From: Portunus trituberculatus | Lineage: Eukaryota > Arthropoda > Malacostraca > Decapoda > Portunidae | Length of the DNA stretch: 64,000 bases | Direction: 5' to 3' | Assembly (NCBI RefSeq): GCF_017591435.1 | Contig: NC_059300.1 | Span: 19,180,436 to 19,244,435, forward strand | In this document: piece after piece, positions 43,222 to 54,414 of the stretch | How the letters are laid out: each line of letters starts with the position of its first letter | How positions within the stretch are numbered: the first letter of the stretch is position 1 | Made by a program: the position numbers and the translations under genes | Notes under the pieces: model-generated | Database searches by the model: none | What the model saw: only the letters and a program-made list of their open reading frames with translations | Told to the model about the DNA's origin: nothing

Positions 43222-46200
43222 AGTAGGCAGTAGTCACCTGCCGCCCGGTTGAATACTCCAGGAGAGGTACTTACGGGGATGTAGGCAGTGCTGCAGACTG
43301 AGTGATTCCCCGTGTCCTCTCTTCCCGGTTCCCTTTGTGGTCTCATTTATACAATTGAGCAGCTGCAGCCTGCCCTCTAAAGACAACTTCTACTACTTCC
43401 TACACTACACTACAACACCTTACACTTTTACACTCTCTTCAAATCAAAATTTAATAATGGCTTCACCACGCCCTGCCTCGGAGTCCCCCTCTGGGGAGGG
43501 GACCATAAATGTCCCCAGGTCGGACTGCCCTCTGCTGTCGACCTTGGGTGTCTTGACACTTCATCTAATACTTTCACTATCAATTTCTGCAACATTCGTG
43601 GCCTTCGTTCTAATTTTCAATCTGTGGAACACCACCTCTCCTCTACTAAACCTCATCTTCTCTTCCTAACCGAAACACAGTTGTCTGTGACTACTGACAG
43701 CAGCCCCTTTTCTGTTCCCTCCTACTTGCTCTATCCTCATTTTCAATCCAAAGCTGGATGTTGCGCATACGTGCGTAACGACACCACTTGCTCGTGCCCA
43801 CAATCTTGAATCTTCAGAATTTTCTACCATCTGGCTAAGACTTCAATGTCACTCTCTAACTAAATTCATCTGTGCTGTATACCTCTCACCTAATTCCTCT
43901 GACTATGTAAAATTCTTTGACTATTTGACTTCCAAGGTGGAGCACATCTTATCTCACTTTCCTTTTGCTGAGATCTCCATTTTAGGGATTTCAATGTTCA
44001 CCACCAGCTTTGGCTTTCATCTTCTTTCACTGACCAACCTGGTGAACAAACCTTCAACTTTGCTATCCTTCATGACCTAGAGCAGCTAGTGAAGTTCCCT
44101 ACCCGTATTCCTGACCGCCTTGGAGACACGCCCAACATTCTTGATCTTTTCCTAACCTCCAACCCTTCTGCTTACTCTGTTAAACTTTCCTCTCCGTTGG
44201 GCTCCTCCGACCACAATCTAATTTCCGTTACCAGTTCTATCACTCCAGTGCAGCCTCAGGACCCGCCTAAGCGGAGGTGCTTCTGGCATTTTAACTCTGC
44301 TAAGTGGGAGGAACTAAGGCAGTACTATTCTGATTTCCTTGGGATGATTATTGTTTTCATGTCAGAGATCCTTCTCTTTGTGCCGAGCGCATAACAGAGG
44401 TGATTATCTCTGGCATGGAGCTATACATTCCTCATACTTTCTCTAACCCTAAAGCTAAAAAGCCTTGGTTTAACTCTGCTTGTTCTCGTGCTGTCAATGA
44501 TAGAGAGGCGGCTCACAAACGGTTCCGTAGCCATCCAACTGCTGAAACTCATGCCCTATATATTTCTGCCCGTAATCATGCCAAATCTATTCTCCAACTT
44601 ACTAAAACTCTTTCATCAATAGAAAATGTCAAAGTCTTTCCAATTCTAACTCCTCTCGAGATTTCTGGCATCTAGCCAATAATATCTCTAACAACTTTAC
44701 TTCTTCGTCTTTCCCTCCTTTACTTCATCCAGATGGCTCTACAGCTGTCTCTTCTTTTCTAAAGCTGAACTCTTCGCTCAAACCTTTGCTACCAACTCAA
44801 CTTTGGATGATTCTGGGCATATTCCTCCTACTCCTCCACCCTCTGACTACTTCATCCCTAAAATTAAAATTCTTTATAAAGACGTTTTCCTGGCCCTCTC
44901 TGGCCTTGATTCTCGGAAGGCTTACGGTCCGGATGGAGTCCCTCCTGTTGTTCTCAAAACTGTGCTTCCGAACTCGCTCACTGCCTGGTCAAACTCTTTC
45001 ATCTGTGTCTCTCTACTTCTATTTATCCTTCTTGCTGGAAGTTTGCCCACATTCAACCTGTCCCTAAAAAAGGTGACCACTCCAATCCTTCTAACTACCG
45101 CCCTATAGCTTTGATTTCCTGCCTTTCTAAAGCCTTTGAGTCTATCCTTAATAGGAAGATAATGAGGCATCTATCAGCTCACAACCTTCTCTCTGATTGC
45201 CAGTATGGTTTCCGTAAAGGCAGATCTACTGGTGATCTTCTTACTTTCCTAACTGAATCTTGGTCATCCTCTTTAGGGACTTCGGTGAAACCTTTGCTGT
45301 CGGCCTTGACATATCGAAAGCCTTCGATAGAGTCTGGCACAAATCTTTAATTTCTAAACTACCCTCCTACGGATTCTATCCTTCTCTCTGTACCTTCATC
45401 TCCAGTTTCCTTTCCGATCGTTCTATTGCTGCTGTAGTAGACGGTCACTGTTCTTCCCTAAAACTATCAACAGTGGTGTTCCACAGGGTTCTGTCCTATC
45501 ACCCACTCTCTTTCTATTATTCATCAATGATCTCCTAAATCTGACTCAATGCCCTATCCACTCCTATGCTGATGATACCACCCTGCATTATTCAACAGCG
45601 TTCAACAGACGCCCAACCCAACAACAATTAAATGACTCAAGGCGAGATGCTATGGGACGCCTAACTTCTGATCTTTCACTTGTTTCTGATTGGGGCAGAG
45701 AAAACCTGGTTTTGTTCAATGCCTCAAAACTCAATTTCTACAACTATCTACTCGACATAACCTTCCAGACAACTATCCTCTCTTCTTCAATAACACTCAA
45801 CTTCCCTCTCCTCTACATTAAACACACTCGGTCTATCCTTCACTAAAAATCTAAACTGGAAATTTCACATCTCTACTCTTGCTAAATCAGCTTCCAAGAA
45901 GTTAGGTGTCCTATGGCGTCTTCGTCCATTTTTCTCTCCTCCCAGCTGCTTGCTCTGTACAAGGGCCTTATCCGCCCGTGTATGGAGTATGGCTCTCATG
46001 TCTGGGGATCCACACACAGCTTTACTAAACAGGGTGGAATCTAAAGCTTTTCGTCTTATCAACTCTTCTCCTCTAACTGACTGTCTTGATTCTTTAAGTC
46101 ACCGCCGCAATGTTGCATCTTTATCTGTCTTCTACCGCTGTTTTCATGCTGTCTGCTCTTCTGAACTTGCTAACTGCATGCCTTCCCCTCCTGCGGCCTC

Positions 46201-46535
46201 GCTGCACAAGACTCTCTACTTCTTCTCATCCCTATTCTGTCCATCTTCCTAATGCAAGAGTTAACCAGTATCTTCACTCCTTCATTCCCTACACTGGTAA
46301 ACTCTGGAACTCTCTACCTGTGTCTGTATTTCCACCTGCCTATGACTTAAACTCTTTCAAAAGAGGAGTGTCAAGACACCTCTTACGTTAACTGGACCCT
46401 CCTTTTAGATTTTTTTGTTTTTTCTCTTTATACTATTCCTCTTAACAGGGCCTGGCAACCAGCGGGATTTTTTTTTTTTTCCAACTTTGATTTCCCTTGG
46501 CCAGTGCCCTTGTAATGTAAAAAAAAAAAAAAAAA
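43222..46535 (+). mobile_element. LINE-D, Jockey-type LINE with poly(A) tail
   Basis: Plus-strand LINE with an endonuclease (43550-44330), a reverse transcriptase (44800-46070), a C-terminal tail to 46391, then a 3' UTR with GGCCAGTGCCCTTGTAATGT and an A-run (46519-46535). Unlike LINE-A, B and C it ends in poly(A), not (AC)n. The 5' boundary is uncertain. Fragments of the same family are at 26530-27010 and about 58975-59110. Confidence 0.85.
43550..46391 (+). pseudogene. LINE-D ORF2: endonuclease and reverse transcriptase, broken
   Basis: Endonuclease pieces: INFCNIRGLRSNF-type start in one frame near 43585, LLFLTETQLSVTTDSS near 43655 and [20 protein letters not shown] with [10 protein letters not shown] near 44135-44230. 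Reverse transcriptase pieces: KAYGPDGVPPVVLKT (44917), ALISCLSKAFESILNRKI (45110), CQYGFRKGRSTGDLLTFL (45200), FAVGLDISKAFDRVWHKSL (45293), GVPQGS-type near 45478 and YADDTTLHYSTAF near 45566. C-terminal: WGRENLVLFNASK, VESKAFRLINSSPLTDCLD and YTGKLWNSLPVSVFPP. At least eight frameshifts or stops. Confidence 0.85.
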
Positions 46536-47373
46536 CATTATTGCATCGAAAAAGGACATCATTTAGTCATCATCACCTTAAGTTAATAATAAAAACTGTT
46601 GAGCATTGTGTTATGGTATATAGCAGCCATGTTCCCACAATGTTGAAAAGAGTTAAGACGGTCATTGGTGAAACTACAATAGGATTAACCATTTCTTATC
46701 ACTTATGACTACATCGCAAGTTTATAGAGCCTGTCATTGATGGACTTATGTCTAAAATGTGCCATGATCGCATCATTAACTATGATGGTTTGTAGAATAT
46801 GGCCCCAGCTCAAGTCCGCATCATGGAACTAAATCTGGCATGCAACTTGATTTTTTGACATTCTGTTATTCTAAATAATCTGTGTAATATAAAATAAAAT
46901 GACTAGGTTTTTTACCTCATATTATTCCAAAATCACATATTCTAAATACACATAAATGGAGAAACTCCTGTATTGCCTACAGTAATAAAACACATGATAT
47001 ATAAATAAACACAAGAATTAAGCAGTAATACAAAAATCTAAAAAAACAATAAATTTTGAAATTATTGTCATGGTAGCATCTAGTCCCAATGTCCTCCATG
47101 AGGCTATGGGATCTCTTACCCCTATATCCCTTGCAAGGCTAAAAAGCACTGTGACAGTTTTCTTTTACTATTATTTTGATTATTATCATTATTATAATCA
47201 TTACTATTATTGTTTCTCATTTGCATATATGGCACTTTATGTCTTTGTATGTATGGTCACTGGTAGTCCTACTTCATTCAGTCAATCACAGGCTGTCCAA
47301 CTTGACAGACAGTCGTGATTGATTTAACTCTTTGGCATGGCTATGATAATTTGTTCACTGCTAATTGGAACAC
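46536..47373. other. AT-rich spacer
   Basis: No gene recognised. An irregular ATT-rich run lies at about 47165-47215. Confidence 0.6.
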
Positions 47374-47600
47374 ATATTTTGTTACTACACATACTATTAC
47401 CCATAATTATTAATTAATGCTTAAACCCCCCCCCCCACAGCAAAGTTACATATGTAATGTCCATTAGCTCGCAAGAGAACAACGAAAGAAAAAAACTTGA
47501 GTTCCTCTTTCCGTTCTCTAAGATAAAGTGCACGGACCATTTTCAATAACCTTTCGGTACCAGCCAGCCTTCCCCAACAATTCATTCGCTTCTTTGCTGC
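47374..47600 (+). repeat. DIRS-3 left inverted terminal repeat
   Basis: Reverse complement of 52395-52589 over most of its length, for example ACAGCAAAGTTACAT, TGTCCATTAGCTCGCAAG, CTTGAGTTCC and CCAGCCAGCCTTCCCC. It carries an extra segment of about 33 bases near 47527-47560 and a C-run of about 13. Confidence 0.88.
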
Positions 47601-47645
47601 CATAGTGGTTACATATGTTACCTTAGCTCACTTACTGCCGGCTTT

Positions 47646-49133
47646 TTGTCTTTTTTCTGCGGCTTTTGGGTTACCGCCTTGCTCTTGTCTTCGGTTAGAG
47701 CCTTGGTTAAGTGTAAGAGGGACAGCTGTCACCATGCCCTAAGGCAGGACAGCCAGTTTTTGTCCCTCCCCAAGGAAGTCAACCAAGGTTCTTATAATGG
47801 AGATTCAATTGAACCCCTCCCTGGCCCTTCAAGAGCTGGGTTGACTAATGCTTATCTTCCCACACAGGATTTGCACGCTGGTGCTATTCCTAAGGTGGGT
47901 CTGCAGACCAACCAACCTCATGACCAGGCTGTTGAAGTTAGTTTGGCCTCATCTACCAGAACTACTCACCATACTCTCCCTTGCAGTGGTGTTTCTCAGG
48001 GGGACCATTCACTTTCCCAAGAGACGTCTGATGAGGTGAGTCATTTTATTCCCGTTCCTGGTAGCAGCAATCTGGTCCCAGGATCCTCAGCTTCCAGACT
48101 GGTTGAGCATCCCCAGTCCACTTATGAGGCAGATGAGGAAGATGAGGAGGTGTCTACTCCTCAGGTGAGTGATCCTCCTTTTCTACAACTTATAGAGAAA
48201 GTGAGGAGTTTTCACCAGCTTTCAACTCCTGAAGCTCCTTCCTCGTCGATTCTCACGGGGGTTGAGCGAGCTCAAGGATCAGTTGAGACTCGTCGTCCCT
48301 CCTTGGCTATCCCTCAATCTCTTTTGGCCCAGGCTATTCAGGAGGAAGCCCAAGGTAAGGCTCTGAAAGACCCTAGACCTAATATATCTCCTTTCCAGTT
48401 ACCCAGAATTTGGAAGAAGGGTGCCAGTGCAATCTATTTTCCCGAAGGGGCCTCTCGGGTCCCTCCTCCGGTCAATGAGGAGTTGGGTGGTCTTAGACAG
48501 GGGGGAAACCAGAAGGTGTCAGTTTCCACCCGTGTCTTGGCTCAGATGGAATCAGTGTGTGGTTCCATGACCGACATCGCCTCTTGGATAGACCAGGTGT
48601 TGGCCACTTCGGCTGGAGACCCTTCAAGCACACAGCAGGAAGTGTTGGCCTTTTTATCCTCTCTGGCCAGGGCCAACAGAGATTTTCTTCGCCCTGCAGA
48701 AGAACTATGTTGTTGGCTCCATATGTTACGGAGAAAGGCAACTGTGGATGCCTTGCCTGGTTCCTTTTCTGATGTGGATAAACACTAGCTTATGTCTTCT
48801 CCTTTTTCTGATTTTCTCTTTGACCTGTCTGTGGTGGCCAAGGTGCAAAACACGGAACACTTGGCTTCCCAACAGCGTGCTATCTCTTCTCTGGTTAGAA
48901 GCTTGACCTCTTCAGTTAGGGGATCAGCCGGGACACCCAGTGGAAACAGAGTAAGAGGGCAGGTGAGGAGAGGGTCCCTTCTTAGACCCTTTTCATCGGC
49001 TCCTGTTACTAGATCCTCCCCCACACGGGGGTCCTTTCGCGCCAGGGGGGCTTGCAGTGGAGGAAAAACTCTGGCTCTCCGGTTCCTGTGGGTGCTTGCC
49101 TGCAGCGTCACTGAAGAGTGTGGATGGAGGTAG
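47646..49133 (+). pseudogene. DIRS-3 gag-like ORF with one in-frame amber codon
   Basis: Open frame from about 47646 to TAG at 48786-48788, then the same frame continues to 49133. No ATG is visible near the 5' end (the first codon of the open frame is TTG), so the start is unknown. Features: Ser/Pro-rich N-half, an acidic stretch YEADEEDEEVS, then LLAQAIQEEAQGKALKDP, LPRIWKKGASAIYFPEGA and GSMTDIASWIDQVLATSA. The sibling DIRS-4 has CAG where this copy has TAG, so this looks like a single nonsense mutation. Function inferred from position only. Confidence 0.75.
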
Positions 49134-49199
49134 GGGCAGGGGAGTGGGTAATGAAGACCCTGCGTTATGGATATGTACTCCCTTTTCTTCGTCCCCTCC

Positions 49200-49984
49200 A
49201 TTGGCTTCCAGGCCCGTAGAGTTTACCACCTATGTAGAGGGGTCCATTTGTCATACGACCTTAAACCTAGAGGTTCAGGATATGTTGGACAAAGGGGCCA
49301 TAGAGCCGGTGGTGGACAAGCTGGAAAGCTTTTATGCACGCCTGTTCCTGGTTCCAAAAGTAACAGGGGGTTGGAGACTGGTGTTCGGCTCTGAACAAGT
49401 TTTTAGGAGTCGGCCCATTTTGAATGGAGACAGTGGTTTCAGTGTTGGAGACCATGAAAGTGGGGGATTGGATGGTCTCTCTAGATCTACGAAATGCATA
49501 TTTCCAAATCCCAATACACCCTCATTCTCACAACTTCTTGCGGTTTGTTTGGCGGGACAGAGTCTTCCAATCAAGGGTTCTGTGTTTTGGCCTCTCCACC
49601 GCTCCTCAGGTTTTTGCCAAAATCATGGCTCCAGTGTCCTCATGGGCGCATCAACATGGGATTTTTCTCCTCCGCTATCTGGACGACTGGCTGATCACGG
49701 GTTCGTCTCGACAGGAGTGCATGAGTGCCATCCAAGCTATTTCCCATTTGTGCGATCAACTGGGTATTCAGGTCAATCTATCCAAGTCGGACCTGGTGCC
49801 CAGCCAGAGGAAGCAGTACCTGGGCATGGTACTGGACTCTATGAGGGCTCAGATTTTTCCTTCCCTAAAGCAGATCAGCCGGTTTCGGTCTGTGGAGTTT
49901 CCTCGAGGACAAAGCTCCCCCGGTGTCGCTGTGGAGGTCACTCTTGGGTCACCTGGCATCCCTAGAGAGGCTGGTTCCAGGTAG
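49200..49984 (+). pseudogene. DIRS-3 reverse transcriptase, frameshifted
   Basis: The first part (to about 49400) has RPVEFTTYVEGSICHTTLNL, QDMLDKGAIEPVVDK and FLVPKVTGGWR. After a short deletion relative to DIRS-4 near 49395-49415 the frame changes, and 49424-49984 has METVVSVLETMKVGDWMVS, LDLRNAYFQIPIHPHS (catalytic Asp), FGLSTAPQVFAKIM, LRYLDDWLITGSSRQE (YLDD) and QVNLSKSDLVPSQRKQYLG. The frame is lost again near 49900, before the RNase H. Confidence 0.88.
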
Positions 49985-50103
49985 CCGCCTTCATTTCCCG
50001 GTCCCTTCAGTGGTGCCTGAAGAGACACTGGAGAGCAGCTTCAGACCCACCCTGGTGGCGGGTTCCTCCATCTCACCAATGCCTTGCAGACCTCTTCTGG
50101 TGG

Positions 50104-51987
50104 ATGGAGCCAGCTCATCTTCTCCAAGGAGCCCCATTTGTGATGCCACCTCCAGAGATGACTCTGTTTTGCGATGCCTCTCTGCATGGGTGGGGTGCTC
50201 ATGTGGGGGAGTCCCTTGTCTCAGGTCTCTGTTCTCTACTGGAGAAGAGCCTTCACATCAATCACCTGGAGATGTTGGCTGTCTTCCGGGTCCTTCAGGC
50301 CTTGCAGCGGGACTTGTCAGGCACAGTAGTGAATCTTATGTCGGACAATATTACGGTGGTGGCTTACCTAGGAAATTCAGGGGGCACTTGGTCCGAGTCT
50401 CTGTCTGTTCTGACAGGGGTCATTCTTCGGTGGTGCGAGGACAATCAGGTATTGCTTCGCCCCAAGTTCGTGCCAGGACGGCGCAACGCGGTGGCAGATG
50501 TTCTCAGCCGTGAGTGTGTGGGGTCGGAATGGACCCTACACCTGGTCGTGTGCAAATGGGTCTTCCAGGTGTGGGGTGCACCTCAAGTGGACCTGTTTGC
50601 TACGGCTTTAAATCGCCAGCTGCCACTATATGTGTCTCCACTTCCGGACCTGAATGCTTGGAAACAGGACGCGTTTGCATTCCCCTGGGAAGGCTTAGAT
50701 CTGTACACCTTTTCCCCCTTTTCCCTGATTCGGTGGGTTCTGGTTCGGATCAGAGAGACCTCGGGAGTCCGCGTGTCTCTAATTGCCCCTCGGTGGCCTC
50801 AGGCAGACTGGTTCCCTCTGCTGCTGAGTCTAGTAGTAGATCACCCGAGTGTTGCCTCAGTGGGACTTGCGGTTACGTCAGCCTCATCGACACCTTTTTC
50901 ACAAATCTCCAGCAACACTTCATCTTCACGCGTGGAAACACTCCAGCGTCTCTTGCGAAAGAGAGGCTTTTCGCGAGAAGCTGCAAGGATCATGGCCTTG
51001 CCAGTCAGACAGTCTTCGGCCAGGGTGTACCAGGCGAAGTGGGCCATCTACTGTCGTTGGTGTGAGTCGAGGGGCTGTCATCCACTCTCGACCTTTGTGA
51101 TAGACTTGGGGGACTTTTTTCTTTTCCTTTGGGGCACAAAGCATTTATCCTTACCGTCTATTAGGGGTTACCCCTCTGCTCTGACTCCCATATTCCGACA
51201 GGCAGGCCTGGATATCTCTCTAAATATGGATTTGTCAGATTTGTTTCGGGGATTTGCCAAGTCAGCTCCTCCCCGCTCGCCACGCATTCCTGCGTGGGAT
51301 TTATCTTTAGTTTTTAATTCTTTAATGAAGGCCCCCTATGACCCCCTTCATTTAGCTTCATTGCGGGATATAACACTGAAAGCTTCATTTCTCTTAGCTT
51401 TGGCTTCTGTTCGTCGGGTTAGCGAACTCTATGGTCTTTCAGCTGAGGTTCGTCACTCTAGGGATTGGTCTTTGATGACTTTCTCTTTAGCCTCGGACTT
51501 TCTGGCTAAGAATCAAGTTCCAGGTGACGATTCTCAGTTAAAACTTTCTATTCCGGCCTTGGCTAGGTCTGTTGGGGATTCTGAGAGTGACTGGCTTTTA
51601 TGCCCAGTTCGGACTGTCCGGGATTACCTGCGGAGGACCAGGGACTGTCGTCCTAGGTGCTCACGCTTGTTTGTGATGGTTTCCGAACCTCGACGGGTGG
51701 TACATCCACACACAATTTCTTTTTGGATATATCAGGTTATCCAACGCGCGCATCAGGATGTTTCAGAGGAAGACATGCGCTCGGTGAAAATCAATGCACA
51801 TGAGGTTAGGGCAGTGGCTACACGTGCCCTATTTAAGAAAATTAGGAGTATTCCGATCGTTCTCCGAGCAGGGACCTGGAAATCTAGTTCTACATTTGCT
51901 TCTTTTTATCTACGGGATATAACTCATAGATATCTAGATACCTTTTCTTTGGGCCCTTTTGTGTTGGCTCTCAGGGTTATTGACTAA
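50104..51987 (+). CDS. DIRS-3 RNase H / methyltransferase-like / tyrosine recombinase polyprotein
   Basis: Intact 627-aa frame; coding sequence without an ATG extends upstream to about 49990 (SLQWCLKRHWRAASD). RNase H, residues 20-135: LFCDASLHGWGAHVG (Asp24), LHINHLEMLAVF, LMSDNITVVAYLG and PGRRNAVADVLSR. Residues 155-235 carry VDLFATALNRQLPLY, WKQDAFAFPWEGL, FSPFSLIRWVL and VSLIAPRWPQADWFP, resembling the Dam-like region of DIRS elements. Recombinase, residues 290-627: VYQAKWAIYCRWCES, LALASVRRVSELYGL (Arg437), INAHEVRAVATRAL (His566, HxxR) and FASFYLRDI (Tyr602). All recombinase catalytic residues are present. Product would process RNA-DNA hybrids and integrate circular element DNA. Confidence 0.92.
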   Translation: MEPAHLLQGAPFVMPPPEMTLFCDASLHGWGAHVGESLVSGLCSLLEKSLHINHLEMLAVFRVLQALQRDLSGTVVNLMSDNITVVAYLGNSGGTWSESLSVLTGVILRWCEDNQVLLRPKFVPGRRNAVADVLSRECVGSEWTLHLVVCKWVFQVWGAPQVDLFATALNRQLPLYVSPLPDLNAWKQDAFAFPWEGLDLYTFSPFSLIRWVLVRIRETSGVRVSLIAPRWPQADWFPLLLSLVVDHPSVASVGLAVTSASSTPFSQISSNTSSSRVETLQRLLRKRGFSREAARIMALPVRQSSARVYQAKWAIYCRWCESRGCHPLSTFVIDLGDFFLFLWGTKHLSLPSIRGYPSALTPIFRQAGLDISLNMDLSDLFRGFAKSAPPRSPRIPAWDLSLVFNSLMKAPYDPLHLASLRDITLKASFLLALASVRRVSELYGLSAEVRHSRDWSLMTFSLASDFLAKNQVPGDDSQLKLSIPALARSVGDSESDWLLCPVRTVRDYLRRTRDCRPRCSRLFVMVSEPRRVVHPHTISFWIYQVIQRAHQDVSEEDMRSVKINAHEVRAVATRALFKKIRSIPIVLRAGTWKSSSTFASFYLRDITHRYLDTFSLGPFVLALRVID

Positions 51988-52251
51988 GGTTGATTGGGTT
52001 CAAGCTACATAATTTCTATGTACTTTAGTATGGGAGGCTTTGAGTTAGTTGACCTTCCTGGTGGGATGTTGGATGGACTTCTTCTTTTCCCTATTACTTC
52101 CCCTTGGACATGGATGGTAGTGCTACACTTCCCAGGACTTGATCTCTTCATTGTAAGTATGCACAAGTGTGGTTTTGTTTTTGTATTTTGAATCTTTTCA
52201 GATTGGTTAAAGGAATGGTTATCCTCCCTCCTATACTTGGGAATCAGTTTT

Positions 52252-52350
52252 CAAGCAATAATTAATAATTATGGGTAATAGTATGTGTAGTAACAAATAG
52301 GATTTTTTAAGTAAAATCCATTTTTATCTACATACCCATAATCATTAATT
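52252..52350 (+). repeat. DIRS-3 internal complementary region
   Basis: 52252-52300 is the reverse complement of the left terminus (GGGTAATAGTATGTGTAGTA against TACTACACATACTATTACCC). 52301-52350 is the reverse complement of the right terminus (ATTTTTTAAGTAAAATCC against GGATTTTACTTAAAAAAT). The two sit side by side, as expected for the bridge that joins both ends in a DIRS1-type circular intermediate. Confidence 0.88.
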
Positions 52351-52394
52351 ATAATTCGTGTTCCCTTCCTCCCTCCCTCTATGACCTTTTTAGA

Positions 52395-52589
52395 GTAGAA
52401 GCGTATGAATTGTGGGGGAAGGCTGGCTGGTACCTTATCTTAGAGAACGGAAAGGGGAACTCAAGTTCTTTTCTTTCATTTTTCTTTTGCGAGCTAATGG
52501 ACATTATGTAACTTTGCTGTGGGGGGTTTAAGCAATAATTAATAATTATGGATAAGTATGTAGGTAAAAATGGATTTTACTTAAAAAAT
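52395..52589 (+). repeat. DIRS-3 right inverted terminal repeat
   Basis: Pairs with 47374-47600. It ends ...AATGGATTTTACTTAAAAAA near 52589. Confidence 0.88.
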
Positions 52590-52766
52590 TCAATATTTAT
52601 TCCTAAGGATAATCCAAGGATTGGAATAGTAAGAAACACTGTGTAAAAGTGCTTCAGCATACTGAGAGCATTTTCCTGTAATGGTTAGTAACTCACTATG
52701 ATATACAAAATTCAATGAGGAGAAATGCAATAAATAAAACATGTGTGATGAATCATAATAAGAGTG

Positions 52767-52797
<31 letters not shown>

Positions 52798-52840
52798 TAA
52801 TAATGGTGATAATGTAAATATTAATTTCAAATATATACAT
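52590..52840. other. Spacer with (ATA)n
   Basis: Unassigned, with an AAT/ATA trinucleotide run at about 52766-52803. No left inverted terminus of DIRS-4 is found here. Confidence 0.6.
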
Positions 52841-52899
52841 GGAAACATACAAGCACATCCAAACACTTCCAGCTACATGCAACCAGTGGGGCCATACCA

Positions 52900-54120
52900 C
52901 TACTCAGGATGTGGAGGTTGGCATCTGCCGTACAGCTCCCACGCCTGGTGACAGACTCCTTTCCAGGATGATGATGGTGGTATCTGCCATACGGCTCCCA
53001 TGCCTGGTGGCCAGCTTATCATCCCCTCATGTGGAATAGGCCTATTCCACTTTCTTTGATGGTGGAGTTTGGCCACAGACATGCTGCTAATATGTCTGGT
53101 GGCCTTTTCCCTACACACGGCTCCTATGCCAGGTGACCAGACTCATGTCCCTTGTATAGGGGTTGGTTTGTGCCTCTTGGCTCCCATGCCTGGTGGCCAT
53201 CTTCTTCCTCACAGTGGTTTGGACCATATGGACCCTGGCGAGTCTGTGCCGGGCAGCCTTCCACTCATTCAAGAGGCTTCTGTTGAGGCTGGCCAACCAG
53301 CTCCTGTGCCTGGTGGTAATGAGGTGGGCCAAGGTCTTTCGGCTCCCATGCCAGTTGACCATCCCATTTCTGCAGTCGAGACATATGAAGATGAGTGGAA
53401 GTGTCTTCCATTCAAAAAGGGGCTTCCCTGTTTTTGCACCTCCTAGGCCAAGTGAGGGCCTGTCTTCATTTGGTTTCACCTGAGGCTCCTTCCTCGTCCC
53501 AGCTTACGGGTGTAGAAAGGGCACAGGGCTCAGTTTTGCTCTGCCAGCCCTCACTTTCTCTCCCACGGTCGCTTATGCAGGTCCTTAAAGGAGCCTAAGC
53601 CTTGCTCAGCCAATTTTCAGTAGTCATGGGATTGGTTTGGCCAGGCCAGGTCTTTTTATCTGCCTGAGGGGGGACCCGCTGGCTCCTCCTCCGGGTAATG
53701 AGGAGTTGGGTGGTCTACAGCCAGTGGGCAACCCAATAGTCTCTGTCTCCTCTCGTCTGTTGGTGAAAATGGAGAAAGTATGTGGCTCCATGGCTGACAT
53801 TGCCTCTTGGACAGACCAAGTTTTGGCTACATGGGATGGTGCTTCTTCTAGCATTGAGCAGGATGTTTTGGAATTTTTGTCAGCACTGGCCAAGGCTAAC
53901 AAGGATATTCTTGGTCCTGCTGAGGAGCAACGCTGTAGACTCCTTATGTTACAGAGGGAGGCTGTAGTGGATTCGTTACCTCATACCTTTTCTGACAGGG
54001 AGAAGTGCCAGCTTCTTTCTTCTCCCTTTACTGATGTTTTATTTGACCCAGCTGTGGTAGTCGGGTGCAGGACAATGAACACTCGGCTTTTCAGCAACGT
54101 GCACTCTCTTCTGTGATACA
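52900..54120 (+). pseudogene. DIRS-4 gag-like region with repeated PMPGG words
   Basis: Early part repeats GGCTCCCATGCCTGGTGGCC about six times between 52930 and 53350, coding APMPGD, APMPGG and APVPGG-type words. Later frame 53637-54116 has GVQ-type similarity to DIRS-3: NEELGGLQPVGNPIVSVSSR, GSMADIASWTDQVLATWDG, ILGPAEEQRCRLLMLQRE and CQLLSSPFTDVLFDPAVV. CAG in this last stretch corresponds to the TAG in DIRS-3. Frameshifted several times. Confidence 0.75.
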
Positions 54121-54414
54121 GAGGTTAGCCTCTTCTTTTTGGGGTTCAGCCTTAGTGCCTCATGGGAGCAAGGTAAAACGGGCAGATGAGGAGGGGAGTC
54201 ACTTGCCTCTTTGTCGGATTCTGTCCCCAGATCCTCTGCTACGGGGAGGTCCTTTCGGGCCACAGGTTCTCACAGTGGAGGATCCCCAGGCCGGGATAGA
54301 TCTTGCTAGGGTAGTAGTTTGCTCTCCTGTGCCAGTGGGTGCTTGCCTGCAGCAGCACTGGAGAGAGTGGAATGGAGGTTGGGGCAGGAGAATGGTTAGT
54401 GAAGACTCTGCATT

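Larger units (their letters stand above)
47374..52589 (+). mobile_element. DIRS-3, nearly intact DIRS1-like retrotransposon
   Basis: 5.2-kb element with inverted terminal repeats, an internal complementary region, a gag-like ORF, reverse transcriptase, and a 627-aa ORF covering RNase H, the DLFA region and tyrosine recombinase. The termini are estimated from the complementary segments. It has no LTRs and no DDE integrase, as expected for the DIRS order, which integrates by a tyrosine recombinase. Defects seen: one in-frame TAG in gag and two frame changes in the reverse transcriptase region. Confidence 0.9.
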
